Assembly (NCBI GenBank): GCA_004558205.1
Contig: SFDM01000014.1
Location: 1 to 63,645 of the forward strand
From: Pyramidobacter piscolens
Lineage (GTDB): Bacteria; Synergistota; Synergistia; Synergistales; Dethiosulfovibrionaceae
DNA: 63,645 bases
Reading direction: 5' to 3'
In this document: positions 33,809 through 43,231 of the stretch, one piece after another
How the letters are laid out: every line of letters starts with the position of its first letter
Numbering within the stretch: position 1 is the first letter of the stretch
Notes under the pieces: model-generated
The model's database searches: none
What the model was told of the DNA's origin: nothing
The model's input: the letters and a program-made list of their open reading frames with translations, nothing else
Program-made: the position numbers and the translations under genes

Positions 33809-34335
33809 GGTCTTTCCCCCTTTTCTGCCGCACTGAAAAAGCCCAGCAGACGAACATCCATCCTGACGCGGCTATCGTCCAGATTGCGCAGTTCCAGAGC
33901 GGTCACGAAAAAAAGTTCCCGACGGTTTAAAAGAACCTTCAGATAGCTTCGGCACGCTTCAGGCGAGGCGCGGACTGAAAGGTTTAAAAACGCTTTCCCC
34001 GAAGCCTGATCGACCTCTGAAAGGACCGCGGAATGCTGAAGGCCGGAATCGACGGCCTGTTTTTCGGCAAGAGCTTTCAGATCTTCAGCGCTCGAGGCCA
34101 AATGCACAGGCAGCGACAGCAGCGCCTTCTCTTCATTTTCCATCGCGGCGGCGGAGTGTCCAAGCCTCTCTGTGCGCCTTTGGACACGTTCCGTCAGCGT
34201 TTGAATTTCCGCGTTGCCGGCTTTCAGCTTTTGCAGTTTTTCGGCGGCCGCGAACTCAAAGGCCACAAGCAGCAGAGCCGCCGCCCCGAGGCAGAACAAG
34301 GATACAGCCTCGGGAATAACAGTCAATTTTTTCAT
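33805..34335 (-). CDS. PilO-like inner-membrane alignment protein
   Basis: A 176-residue bitopic protein. One transmembrane helix (about 10-30) is followed by a coiled coil (KLKAGNAEIQTLTERVQRRTE) and a small ferredoxin-like periplasmic domain (FLNLSVRASPEACRSYLKVLL). This is the PilO/GspM layout. It overlaps the PilN-like and PilP-like genes by four bases on each side. PilN and PilO heterodimerise to link the cytoplasmic motor to the outer-membrane secretin. Confidence 0.7.
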   Translation of the reverse strand: MKKLTVIPEAVSLFCLGAAALLLVAFEFAAAEKLQKLKAGNAEIQTLTERVQRRTERLGHSAAAMENEEKALLSLPVHLASSAEDLKALAEKQAVDSGLQHSAVLSEVDQASGKAFLNLSVRASPEACRSYLKVLLNRRELFFVTALELRNLDDSRVRMDVRLLGFFSAAEKGERP

Positions 34336-34874
34336 GGACGCCGCCTCGGCGCTTCTATTCTGAACGCCACAGCGCCCCGCTGAATCAGGCGGCGTTCCAT
34401 CAGCCTGAAAGGACCGTATCCCGGCAAAGCGCCGAGGTCGCGCAGATAGCTTTCAAGCTCCTCAGGGTCAGCCAGCACGCCGGAGATCTCGCATCTCCTT
34501 TCGTCCGCAAGGAGGCGGTCCACAGCGCCCGTCTGCGGCAGCCATTGGTATGCCGCGGCGAGGAGACCGACCGCGGGAACGGAACGCTGCGCCTCCGCTA
34601 GAAGCGACTGCCAGCGGTTTCTCCGCGCGGCCAGGCTTTGAAAACGTTCGTTCAGCGCCGCCGCCTTTCCCATAACCGTTCTCTCCTCTTCAAGCAAAGC
34701 CAAACGCCGGTCGTTCAACTGTCTCGCGTGGTAGAGCGCCACGGCCGAGAATTCCGCAAAACAGAAGGCAAGCGCGAAAAAAAAACCGAAACGTCCCAGC
34801 AGGCGTCTCCACGGCGAAGGGGGATGGGACGCATAATCCGACGGAAGCAGGTTAAATTCCGTCTTCATCGGCAT
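34332..34874 (-). CDS. PilN-like inner-membrane protein
   Basis: A 180-residue protein. It opens with MPMKTEFNLLPSDYA, whose FNLLP motif is the cytoplasmic signature that PilN uses to bind PilM. A single transmembrane helix (about 24-46), a coiled coil and a periplasmic fold follow. It overlaps pilM by 23 bases. The INLLP-type motif makes the assignment stronger than for the two smaller neighbours. Confidence 0.78.
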   Translation of the reverse strand: MPMKTEFNLLPSDYASHPPSPWRRLLGRFGFFFALAFCFAEFSAVALYHARQLNDRRLALLEEERTVMGKAAALNERFQSLAARRNRWQSLLAEAQRSVPAVGLLAAAYQWLPQTGAVDRLLADERRCEISGVLADPEELESYLRDLGALPGYGPFRLMERRLIQRGAVAFRIEAPRRRP

Positions 34875-35781
34875 GCCTCAGCACAAGCCCGGCCACATCC
34901 AGCCAGTTTTCATCGGCCGGCGGCAGAAAAGAGAGATTGTAATAGTCCTTCACCGATGTTCTGACGACCCTTCCTCTGAATTTGAGCAGGGGGATCAGTT
35001 CATCACAGAGCTCCTCCGCGCCGGCAAGCTTGAGTTCTTCCACGTTCGGCGCGCCGTAAGCCGAGGAAGCGTAGCTTAGAGTCCTTTCAATCTCGCCGCA
35101 TACGGCCTGGACGCGGCCGGTCTTTTCAAACTCCGAAGAGTCGTCCTCGAAAGCGATGGTCCTGAACAGGAGCCCTGAATGGCCAAACAGGAGAACAATA
35201 TGAGCGGCGCCGTGAAACAGGACCGCAAGAAGGCTCAGCCCACCGCCGCCGCTTCTGGGAGTTAGGGCGCGGGCACAGGCCGTTATCTGGGGTTCGGCCG
35301 CCGAAACGCAGCTGCGAGAGTTGGTCAGAGCGTCAAAGAGGGGCATCAGCTTTGAACGCAGGGATACGGCCGCGACGACCTCCATTTTTCCACGCGCTGG
35401 ATTGGGCGTCTGTACGGGGCAAACGTCGAAAAGAGCATCTCCGGCTCCGTAGGCGAATAACTCTGAAAAGCTCCAGAAAATGGCTGAACGCGCCTCGCCG
35501 ATATCCATCTCCGGAAGGCTGACAGTACGAAAAAGGCAGTCCGACGACGGAATTCCAATGACAAAGGGCAATTTTCTCCAACGAAAGGCGAGTTCCCTGC
35601 GCAAAAAGACGCCTAAAGCCGGCGCGTCCAGAATGCGGTCGTTCTGGAACGTCCCCGGCGGCAGGGACAGTACGTCTCCATCCACCAGGCACAATTTTTC
35701 CCCGCGCCTTGCAAGCTCAGCATAAAACGCGCAGCCGTCGCGCAGTGACAGGGCCGCGCTTAATCTGAAACCTTCGTTCAC
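34852..35781 (-). CDS. PilM-like actin-fold ATPase
   Basis: A 309-residue protein with the ASKHA (actin-like) outline of PilM/GspL: a first beta-hairpin domain (LSAALSLRDGCAFYAEL), FVIGIPSSDCLFRTVSLPEM, and a C-terminal half with FHGAAHIVLLFGHSG and ELKLAGAEELCDELIPLL. It lies in the PilM position just upstream of the FNLLP-bearing PilN-like gene. Nucleotide-binding residues are less conserved than in classical PilM. Confidence 0.72.
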   Translation of the reverse strand: MNEGFRLSAALSLRDGCAFYAELARRGEKLCLVDGDVLSLPPGTFQNDRILDAPALGVFLRRELAFRWRKLPFVIGIPSSDCLFRTVSLPEMDIGEARSAIFWSFSELFAYGAGDALFDVCPVQTPNPARGKMEVVAAVSLRSKLMPLFDALTNSRSCVSAAEPQITACARALTPRSGGGGLSLLAVLFHGAAHIVLLFGHSGLLFRTIAFEDDSSEFEKTGRVQAVCGEIERTLSYASSAYGAPNVEELKLAGAEELCDELIPLLKFRGRVVRTSVKDYYNLSFLPPADENWLDVAGLVLRHADEDGI

Positions 35782-35845
35782 GCCATCTTCCCCCTTTAGG
35801 CAGTTTGCCTCCGTCCTGTTTTGCAGCCTTCAGAAATCCGCGGCC

Positions 35846-36202
35846 TCAGCGGAGGCGGCGCTCCAATTCAACTTTTTTTCTTCCGCGGGCGCCCTTCCAG
35901 GAAACCGTCACGCTGCACAGTTTCCCCTTCGGCTCTGGAACGATCTTTACGCTGACGTCGTAGGAAGCTCCATAGTGTCCAAGGTCCTCGGAAAGGTTTT
36001 TGATCGACGGGACGTCCCCAAGGGCGCTCGTCATTTCGAGGCAGGATGAAGCAATACGGAAGGCCTCTTCTTGCTGCCGCAGGGCGCTGGACGCAGAAAG
36101 GGCGTCGTGCAGCGCTGAAGCGAGAGGCGGCAGCAAAAGCGCCGCCACAGCTATGGCCAGAAGACATTCCGCCAACAAGAACCCCCGTGAACGGCCTTTC
36201 AT
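35846..36202 (-). CDS. type IV prepilin-like minor pilin (GspI/PilV type)
   Basis: A 118-residue protein with a prepilin signal: basic MKGRSR, then G|FLLAECLLAIAVAALLLPPL, with Glu at mature position 5 and a long hydrophobic helix. The C-terminal domain is short (VSWKGARGRKKVELERRL). This fits a minor pilin or GspI pseudopilin processed by a prepilin peptidase. It starts four bases after pilC ends. Confidence 0.75.
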   Translation of the reverse strand: MKGRSRGFLLAECLLAIAVAALLLPPLASALHDALSASSALRQQEEAFRIASSCLEMTSALGDVPSIKNLSEDLGHYGASYDVSVKIVPEPKGKLCSVTVSWKGARGRKKVELERRLR

Positions 36203-36205
36203 CGT

Positions 36206-37441
36206 CTACCCCCCCAAGGATAAAGTCTGAACCAGTGAAAGAATTGGAGAGAAAAGAGCAAAAATCACCGCTGCGGCGATCATGCCGACGATCAGGATCA
36301 GGAAAGGCTCCATCACGGAGGCCAGGCGCTTGACGCTTTCTTCCAGATCCCGGTCATACCATTCGGCAATTTTCATCAGCATTTTTTCAAGGCCGCCAGT
36401 CTGCTCACCGGCGCTGATCAGCTGCGCGACCAGAGGTGGAAAAACTTTCTGCTCCGAAGCTCTGACGCCGAGCGACGCTCCCCGCGACGCCGCATCGTGC
36501 AGCGACATAATGGCCGCGGTGACGGCGCTGTTTTGCGTCGCACGGGCGCTCAGTTCGAGGGAACGGAGCAGAGGGACGCCAGATCCTAAAAGGGTTCCCA
36601 ACGTCCTCATGCATCGGGAAAGCGCGGACTTAGCGACCATTTTCCCCACAACGGGAACACGCAGAAGGATGGAATCCATCAGGAAACGCCCCCTGCCATA
36701 GCGCCTCAAAAGACGGAGAAGGACAAAAAGAGCGCCTCCTGCCGCTATTGCCAGGAACGCCATGCGAGGCATCGCTTCGCTGAGGCTGAACACCCATGCC
36801 GTCTGAGAGGGAATCCTAAGGTTCATATGGTGGAAGACCTCTCTAAAGCGGGGCAGGATATGGTAAAAAAGGACAAATAACAGGACCAGAGAAAAAAGCA
36901 TGACGATCATAGGGTAAGCCAGGGCTGACGCTATTTTTTTGCGCAGCGCTTCCCGCCGTTCATATTGGGCCGCGATCAGAGCCAGAGACCGGTCAAGCTG
37001 CCCCGCTTCCTCGCCGGCCTCCGCCATGGCCTGTCCAGCCAGGTCAAGAATACCGCGTTCGGCTATGGAACGGCTCAGCGAGCGCCCTTCGTCCACGTCC
37101 CGCTGCATACGGCGTATTTTTTTCGCCAGGGGACGGCAGGAGGTATTCAGCGCCAGATGCTGAAGCGACGCTCCCAACGAGACGCCCGCGCCGACAAAGG
37201 TCTCCAGTTGTCTGAAAAAGATCGTTTTTTCACTCAGGGGAATCGTTCCAATGGAGCTCATCTTTTCCCAAGCGGAATTTATCAGAGAGCGAAAAGCCGG
37301 AGGACGCCTTTCGGCCTCAATCAGCACGGGGAAAAGCCCGAGTTCTCTCAACCGCCTCGCGGCTTCCTCGGCGGAAGGGCACTGGATCGTCCCATGGCGG
37401 AGCTCCCCTTCTTCCGAGCGCGCTTTATACAGGAATCTCAT
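36206..37441 (-). CDS. pilC: inner-membrane platform protein PilC/GspF
   Basis: A 411-residue protein with two repeated GspF domains and three or four transmembrane helices (about 168-192, 215-235, 375-398). Motifs include FFRQLETFVGAGVSL, EAGEEAGQLDRSLALIAAQYERR and the second-domain equivalent SAGEQTGGLEKMLMKIAEWYDRD. It is the membrane platform on which PilB/PilT motors turn. It overlaps pilT by four bases. Confidence 0.93.
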   Translation of the reverse strand: MRFLYKARSEEGELRHGTIQCPSAEEAARRLRELGLFPVLIEAERRPPAFRSLINSAWEKMSSIGTIPLSEKTIFFRQLETFVGAGVSLGASLQHLALNTSCRPLAKKIRRMQRDVDEGRSLSRSIAERGILDLAGQAMAEAGEEAGQLDRSLALIAAQYERREALRKKIASALAYPMIVMLFSLVLLFVLFYHILPRFREVFHHMNLRIPSQTAWVFSLSEAMPRMAFLAIAAGGALFVLLRLLRRYGRGRFLMDSILLRVPVVGKMVAKSALSRCMRTLGTLLGSGVPLLRSLELSARATQNSAVTAAIMSLHDAASRGASLGVRASEQKVFPPLVAQLISAGEQTGGLEKMLMKIAEWYDRDLEESVKRLASVMEPFLILIVGMIAAAVIFALFSPILSLVQTLSLGG

Positions 37442-38526
37442 TGCGCGCCCTGCAGAGCGCGCAGAAGGCGCTGAAGCTCCGCGGCGTCAAAAGCGCAGTC
37501 CATCGCCGTTTCTTCCGATATCCTGCCGCGGCGCACCAGCCAGGCCAAGGACTGCTCCATGCTGCGCATACCCTCGGCGGCCCCCGTTTGAATCAAGGAC
37601 CTCAGCTGAAAAGTTTTCCCCTCATGAATTGCGTTTCTCACGGCGCTGGTCGCAGTCAGCAGTTCTACAGCCACCGTCCTGCCGCCGCCCGCCGCTGGAA
37701 CGAGCTGCTGGGAACAGACCCCAAGCAGCGAGGAACTCAGCTGATTTCGCACCTGCGGCTGCTGGTTCGGCGGAAAGGCGTCGATGATCCTGTCAAGTGT
37801 CTGCGGAGCGTCTTGCGTATGAAGCGTAGCGAGCACCAAATGTCCCGTTTCTGCGGCTGTAACCGCCGCCGCAATCGTTTCCGGGTCTCGCATTTCGCCG
37901 ATCAGGATCACGTCGGGATCCTGGCGCAGCGCGCGCCGAAGTCCTTCGGGAAAGCTGGCGCAGTCCTGTCCAATTTCTCTTTGATGGATCAGGGAGCGCT
38001 CTGACCGATACACAAACTCAACCGGGTCTTCCAAAGTGACCACGTGAACGCGGCGAGTCCTGTTGATCTCCTGCACCAGGGCGGCTAAAGTCGTGCTTTT
38101 GCCGCTGCCCGAAGGGCCCGCGGCCAGGAAAAGCCCCTTTTTGCGGGGACAGAAGGATCTCAATGCTTCGGGAAGTCCCAGCTCGCCGAGGGACGGTATT
38201 TTCATGGGAATCAGGCGTATCGCCGCATGTGGAAGGCCCAAGGCCCAGTAGCAATTCAGCCTCAGCCTGAAACTCAGCGACGGCTCATCCGCCTCAAACG
38301 CGCAGTCCAAGTCTTTTTCGCGCTTCAGCCGCGCGCCCTGTTCCGGACAAAGGATTTCCGACAACAGCGCCATCAGGCTCTCTTCATTGAGAGGCGGCAG
38401 TGAATCGTCGGCGGACAAGCCGCCGTCGACCCTGAAAAAAGGGGAATGGCCGCAGGACAGATGCAGGTCGCTGGCGCCCAACGCCGCGGCTCTCGCCAGC
38501 AAATTATTCATCTTCAAGTTCCACAT
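37438..38526 (-). CDS. pilT: retraction ATPase PilT
   Basis: A 362-residue GspE-family ATPase. The N-terminal LLARAAALGASDLHLSCG is the PilT start; Walker A is AGPSGSGKST, Asp box VTLEDPVE, Walker B ILIGEMRDPET, His box AETGHLVLATLHT, and the PilT hallmark AVRNAIHEGK is present. It would disassemble pili, giving retraction. The frame can open at a TTG overlapping pilB; I prefer the ATG at 38526. Together with PilB it suggests extension and retraction. Confidence 0.92.
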   Translation of the reverse strand: MWNLKMNNLLARAAALGASDLHLSCGHSPFFRVDGGLSADDSLPPLNEESLMALLSEILCPEQGARLKREKDLDCAFEADEPSLSFRLRLNCYWALGLPHAAIRLIPMKIPSLGELGLPEALRSFCPRKKGLFLAAGPSGSGKSTTLAALVQEINRTRRVHVVTLEDPVEFVYRSERSLIHQREIGQDCASFPEGLRRALRQDPDVILIGEMRDPETIAAAVTAAETGHLVLATLHTQDAPQTLDRIIDAFPPNQQPQVRNQLSSSLLGVCSQQLVPAAGGGRTVAVELLTATSAVRNAIHEGKTFQLRSLIQTGAAEGMRSMEQSLAWLVRRGRISEETAMDCAFDAAELQRLLRALQGAQ

Positions 38527-38546
38527 CGCGGCTCTTTCCACTCCTT

Positions 38547-40067
38547 TCAATCGCAGGCGGCTCCCAAAACTTCTTCCAGACTGGTGACGCCTTGAAGCGC
38601 TTTGACAATACCACAGCCGCGCAGCGTCCTTATGCCGGCGGCGGATCTTTGCCGCCGCAGCGAGTCGGCGTCCTCGCGAAGCATAATCGCCTTCGCCATT
38701 TCCTCGTCGACCTTCATAATCTCGAAAAGGGCGGTACGGCCCCGGTATCCGCGTCCTCCGCAGCTGGGACAGCCCGCGGGCTTATAAAACAGGGCGTTCA
38801 GGGGAACGCCGAGTTCGGCGCATTGTATACCAGGAAGCTCGTAGGGCTGCCGGCACAGAGGGCACAATTTTCTGACCAGGCGCTGGGCGATGACACCCGT
38901 CAGCGTCGAGGCGATCAGAAAGGCCGGGACTCCCATGTCCATCAGTCGCGCGGGAACGCCGGCGGCATCGCCAGTGTGGAGCGTGCTCAGCACCATATGT
39001 CCAGTCAGGGCAGCCCGCACGGCCAACGAAGCGGTCTCGGCGTCGCGAATCTCTCCCACCATGATGATGTCGGGATCCTGTCTCAGGATGGATCGGAGCG
39101 CCGATGAAAAAGACAGCTTGCCTCTCTCGTGGACCTGAACCTGCGTGACGCCAGGAACGTGATACTCCACGGGATCTTCAACCGTCACCGTATTGAATTC
39201 CGCGGTGTTCAGCTTTTCCAGCATGGCGTAGAGGGTGGTCGTCTTGCCGCTGCCCGTAGGGCCAGTGCACAGGATAACGCCGCTGGATGAAGCGAGCAGC
39301 GACTCAATAGCCGCCAGGTCGCCGGGATCGCAGCCAAGACCGCCGAGACCCAGTGCGGCTTTCTGCCGGTCCAGAATTCGCATCACTATCTTTTCCCCAT
39401 GGATCGAGGGCAGGGTCGAAACTCGAAAATCGATCTTCCGCCCCTGAACCTGCGACAAAATCCGCCCGTCCTGGGGCATCCTTTTTTCGGCAATGTCGAT
39501 GTTTGACATGATTTTAACGCGGGCCACCACAGAACAGTGCAGTTTTCGAGGGAAGTGAACGGCGTCGGCCAGGCGGCCGTCGATTCGAAAACGCACCCTC
39601 GAATCCTGCTCCGACGGCTCTATGTGAATGTCGGAAGCGCCTTCTGACACAGCCTGATTGATGAGGCTCCTGACGATCTGAACCACCGGCGCCGATCCGG
39701 AAAGGTCCGATTCTTCCGCGTCAGGACCAGGTGAAGCCTCTGAAAACTCCGACGAAAGAGACTCTATAAGTCCGTGAAAGTTATAGGCCCTTTCAATTTC
39801 AAGCTTCAAATCCGCCGTGCCGGAAGGATAGGGATCCACCGCCATCCCTGAGAGCGCTTTCAGTTCGTCCAGCCCTGGCAGGTCGCCTAGATCGGCGACC
39901 ATAACCCTGAGGCGGTTTTCCGGCGTGATCTCCAGAGGAAGCATGACCAGCCGAGCCGCCACTCTGTAAGGAATCAGACTTAGCGCCGCTTTTGCCGGTT
40001 TGAGCGCTGAAAGCGCTCCTGTGGCGAGAGGGTTTTTCTGAAAAAAATTTTCGTTCTGCGACAGCAC
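38547..40067 (-). CDS. pilB: assembly ATPase PilB/GspE
   Basis: A 506-residue ATPase. A GspE N-terminal domain (VADLGDLPGLDELKALSG) is followed by SDIHIEPSEQDSRVRFRIDG, Walker A GPTGSGKTTTLYAML, Asp box VTVEDPVEYHVPGVTQVQV, Walker B IMVGEIRDAETASLA and a four-Cys zinc motif (CPLC...CPSC). It drives pilus or pseudopilus assembly. The start is taken at a GTG (VLSQNENFF) with a purine-rich site upstream; an upstream TTG has none. Confidence 0.93.
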   Translation of the reverse strand: MLSQNENFFQKNPLATGALSALKPAKAALSLIPYRVAARLVMLPLEITPENRLRVMVADLGDLPGLDELKALSGMAVDPYPSGTADLKLEIERAYNFHGLIESLSSEFSEASPGPDAEESDLSGSAPVVQIVRSLINQAVSEGASDIHIEPSEQDSRVRFRIDGRLADAVHFPRKLHCSVVARVKIMSNIDIAEKRMPQDGRILSQVQGRKIDFRVSTLPSIHGEKIVMRILDRQKAALGLGGLGCDPGDLAAIESLLASSSGVILCTGPTGSGKTTTLYAMLEKLNTAEFNTVTVEDPVEYHVPGVTQVQVHERGKLSFSSALRSILRQDPDIIMVGEIRDAETASLAVRAALTGHMVLSTLHTGDAAGVPARLMDMGVPAFLIASTLTGVIAQRLVRKLCPLCRQPYELPGIQCAELGVPLNALFYKPAGCPSCGGRGYRGRTALFEIMKVDEEMAKAIMLREDADSLRRQRSAAGIRTLRGCGIVKALQGVTSLEEVLGAACD

Positions 40068-40111
40068 GGCTCCACCGCCTTCCAATGAGAGCGCCGCAGC
40101 AGGCAGTCTCT

Positions 40112-41734
40112 TCAGCGCTCGATTGTGTAATAGATTCCCGACGACGGCATGGGCAGATCCACCGAAAGCGCCGTCAAATTATATTCCCCGCTCGTATCGT
40201 CCAGCGTAAGCCCTTTCACGGCCCCGCCATGCAGAATCAGCGCCTTCGCTTTGTCCAGAACCTGGGAGCCTGCAAGGCGCCCCGACAGGAGATCGAAAAC
40301 TTTTAGAACGCTCTGGTTTTCCTCGGTTCCAAGCACATAAAGCAGGCCATCGTAAAAGAGCGCCGACATCACGGGATGAAACCCTTCAAGAAAACGCCAC
40401 CAAGCGCCGTACCGCGCGTTAAGCGGCGCCTGCTCCCACCACAGATCCTCCATCGCTTCAGGGGCCGCCGCGATGACGGCGCCCTTCCCTGCCGCCGCAA
40501 CAAAAGCCATCCACAGGCCTTGCACGGTCGCACAGGGAATCGGAGAAAAATAGAATTGCAGCGACGGCTCTTCAGTGATCCCGCCCAGGTCCACCCTGCC
40601 ATCGGCGCTCCAGGACGAGGATTCCCTTGAAAAAAACTGTATGCCGCCGGCGCTGTCGCACTGAATCAGCCGCGACAAGCTTCCGGAAGCGTCCATCAGG
40701 CCACAGGGGCGAAGGCTGAACTGCGCCGCATCCTGTCCGTCACAACTGTCCAGGTTCTTCCCCGTCAGCGCGTCAAGAACCAGAATCTTTCCCGCTTTGT
40801 CCGGTCCCGACGGGACGATCAGATTCCAGTTTCCTCCGTAGTAAGCCACAAGCGGCGCCGCCTGGACCATGCCCATGCGCGAGACCGAGCTTTCACCCTT
40901 TCCCCACAGGACGCAGGCTTCGCCGTCCGGCCAGTCCTCTCTCGCCCATTCGAACAGCGGAGCTTCCGGATCGGTCACGTCAAGGCAGTAAAGGCCGCGG
41001 CCGCCCTGTCCCAAGGATCCCCACAGAAAGATCTTTTCCGGAGTCTCAGAGCCTTTCACCTTTTCAGCCGTCAGCCCTCCAGCGAGAAGCCACGGAAGCA
41101 GTTCGCCGGAGGCAAGCGCAAGCGCCGTCTTCAGCCGGAGCGCACGGCACAGCTGGGGCGGAAAAAAACTCCAAATCTCTTTGCCCGTGCGGAGGTCCAG
41201 GGCGCAGAGCAGGCCGTCGTCGCTCTGGCAGTACAGCGCGGATTTTACGAGAACCATGGAAGCGGGCCAGGGCGCCGCCATCCAGGAACGGTCATATTGA
41301 ACCGCCATTTTCGCCCAGTTTTCCGCGTCCAGCCCGAAAAAAGCGCCCAGCGCCGAGTCGTAGGCCGGTAGAGGCTGGAGCGGTCCGGCCATGGGCGTTT
41401 CGCCGCCAAAGGGGGCGATCAAAATTTTTCGAGGCGCTTCGATTGAAGAGTCCCAGAGCGTTTCCAGGGCTTCCTCCGCCGCACAGCGCATTCGCCTTAC
41501 CAAGCCCGCGTCGCGCATGCCCGCGAACCTTCTCCGCAGCGGCAGCAAGAGGCGCAGCGTCCCTCCTTCCCACCCCTCCGGCAGCGGGCTGCCGGCAAGC
41601 TGCCAACTGGAGGACTGCGCAAGCGTCGAAAGCGTCCTCTTCTGCACGCTGAATTCCGGAGGCAGCGCGCAATCCACGCGGGCGCCCCAGAAAAGAGCGG
41701 CCAGCAGCGCGAAAAGCAGGATTCCTTTTCTCAT
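40112..41734 (-). CDS. small PilY1-like beta-propeller protein
   Basis: A 540-residue secreted protein with a clear signal peptide (RKGILLFALLAALFWGARVDCA). The C-terminal 400 residues resemble the PilY1/PilC propeller: LRTGKEIWSFFPPQ, FLWGSLGQGGRGLYCLDVTDP and KILVLDALTGKNL. It lacks the von Willebrand A domain of full PilY1. PilY1 proteins cap pili and control assembly or adhesion. It overlaps the PilX-like gene by four bases, in the same order as proteobacterial pilW-pilX-pilY1. Confidence 0.7.
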   Translation of the reverse strand: MRKGILLFALLAALFWGARVDCALPPEFSVQKRTLSTLAQSSSWQLAGSPLPEGWEGGTLRLLLPLRRRFAGMRDAGLVRRMRCAAEEALETLWDSSIEAPRKILIAPFGGETPMAGPLQPLPAYDSALGAFFGLDAENWAKMAVQYDRSWMAAPWPASMVLVKSALYCQSDDGLLCALDLRTGKEIWSFFPPQLCRALRLKTALALASGELLPWLLAGGLTAEKVKGSETPEKIFLWGSLGQGGRGLYCLDVTDPEAPLFEWAREDWPDGEACVLWGKGESSVSRMGMVQAAPLVAYYGGNWNLIVPSGPDKAGKILVLDALTGKNLDSCDGQDAAQFSLRPCGLMDASGSLSRLIQCDSAGGIQFFSRESSSWSADGRVDLGGITEEPSLQFYFSPIPCATVQGLWMAFVAAAGKGAVIAAAPEAMEDLWWEQAPLNARYGAWWRFLEGFHPVMSALFYDGLLYVLGTEENQSVLKVFDLLSGRLAGSQVLDKAKALILHGGAVKGLTLDDTSGEYNLTALSVDLPMPSSGIYYTIER

Positions 41735-42342
41735 CGTTCCACCGTGATAACCCTCTCAAAAAGGACCACCCGGTCCCGCAGGCCTTCATTTTCCGCGGGA
41801 ACGGCCGTTACCATGATCCTGTAGGCCCCGCGCCGGGGATGGGGCGACGCGGGGGCCATTCCCGGCGCGGACTGCTCAAAGGACTGGACGAACACCCTTT
41901 TTTTCACGTTCTCCAAAGGTTCATATAAACTGGGAGGATAATCCTTTGCCAGCACTCTCCAATTCAGTTTTGCGGGAGGCGTGAAAACGCACCAATGAAG
42001 GGCCGACGTTAGGGCCGCGCCACCGGAAACCGACCGTCTGAGCGGTTCCGGCAGCTCTATGGCGAGCGTGTCAAGCCCATCTTCAGACGTCAGTTCGACC
42101 CCGTCATAGGTCTTATCCGAGGGATTGGCGGGTTTTTGTTCCGCGGTCCAGGCCGTCACACGCTCAAGCATGTCCAGAGCGGCGTTTTCCAGTATCTCAT
42201 GGAGCACGGCGTCCTCGGCCCTCTGCCGCAGGACCTTCCATCGTGCCGAAGCCAACGTGAGCAATACACCCAAAGACGCGGCGACAATCAGGGAGATCGC
42301 AAGAGCGCTGCCCCGCCTCTTTTTCAAAGGCCGAGTCTCCAC
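41731..42342 (-). CDS. PilX-like pilus accessory protein
   Basis: A 203-residue protein with a short basic N-terminus (KKRRGSA) and one long hydrophobic helix (LAISLIVAASLGVLLTLASA), as in PilX minor pilins that have a relaxed prepilin signal. The rest is a globular periplasmic domain without a known motif. Position between PilW- and PilY1-like genes is the main evidence. Confidence 0.6.
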   Translation of the reverse strand: METRPLKKRRGSALAISLIVAASLGVLLTLASARWKVLRQRAEDAVLHEILENAALDMLERVTAWTAEQKPANPSDKTYDGVELTSEDGLDTLAIELPEPLRRSVSGGAALTSALHWCVFTPPAKLNWRVLAKDYPPSLYEPLENVKKRVFVQSFEQSAPGMAPASPHPRRGAYRIMVTAVPAENEGLRDRVVLFERVITVER

Positions 42343-43157
42343 GATCGCGCCTCCTGAATCTTAAATCCGGAACCAGGGCTGCGCGCGGTGATTCGCGCGT
42401 GCAGCAGCCCGCTTTTCTCAAGGCGAAATCGTACCTCCTCCACATTTTGAGCCAGAGGCTGATTTCCGCTGTCGTCATAATAGTTGACGTACAGCCTGCC
42501 ATCGTAGGCGCAAATCTGCAACGCCATCAGGCGAAAGGCTGGGGCTCCCCAGGGGATCCGAGTATCCCGGCGGGCACGCAGCAAAGGGCGGTCAGATTGA
42601 GCGTCGCTGACCACATGCACGGGCGTCGACGTTCCCGGAAAGAGGATCCAGCTGCTCGTTTTTCTCTCCCCCGTGGCCCCCGCGATTCGCAGCGCATCGG
42701 AAAAACGCGCGGGGGCGCTTTCAGAGCGGCGCAGGCAGAGATCTTCCAAAAGAATGACGCCCCTCGGCACTCCATAGACAATACGGAGCGTATTGCCCCA
42801 CCCGTCGCCTACCGCCGCAAAAGACTCGCCGTACCTTGAGTTGCCGACGACGGCAGCAGACCCCCACAGCGACCAGGCAGGAAGAGCTCCTGGATGAGTC
42901 AGGGTCGAAAAGAGGGACGAATCCCACCAACCGGGTAACCCTACGCCGCAGTGCCGGGCGGGAGTGCCGAGAAAGGCAAGGAATTTCTCAGCCGCGTCCC
43001 ATCCGGGCGCGGCTGACATGTCCTCATTTCTCTCAAAAGTCCTGACGGCAAGGAAAAAGAGCTGAAGCACGGCAGTCAGAATCAACAGAGAAAGCGGAAT
43101 CGCCGTTAGAAGTTCCACAAGAGTGACGCCGCGGGCTTTGCCCCCGTATCGAAACAT
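42324..43157 (-). CDS. PilW-like prepilin
   Basis: A 277-residue protein. The ATG at 43157 gives MFRYGGKARG|VTLVELLTAIPLSLLILTAVLQLFF, a prepilin peptidase site with Glu5 and a hydrophobic helix. AAAGGGCGGA precedes the ATG. A large C-terminal domain follows (YVNYYDDSGNQPLAQNVEEVRF), as in PilW/GspJ. It is the first gene of the pil-like operon, which lies behind a strong terminator that isolates it from phoU. Confidence 0.78.
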   Translation of the reverse strand: MFRYGGKARGVTLVELLTAIPLSLLILTAVLQLFFLAVRTFERNEDMSAAPGWDAAEKFLAFLGTPARHCGVGLPGWWDSSLFSTLTHPGALPAWSLWGSAAVVGNSRYGESFAAVGDGWGNTLRIVYGVPRGVILLEDLCLRRSESAPARFSDALRIAGATGERKTSSWILFPGTSTPVHVVSDAQSDRPLLRARRDTRIPWGAPAFRLMALQICAYDGRLYVNYYDDSGNQPLAQNVEEVRFRLEKSGLLHARITARSPGSGFKIQEARSWRLGL

Positions 43158-43231
43158 GACATCCGCCCTTTCGTCATATATTGCCAGAACAAGAACGACC
43201 TTTTTACAAATACAATCTATCATTCATTGTT

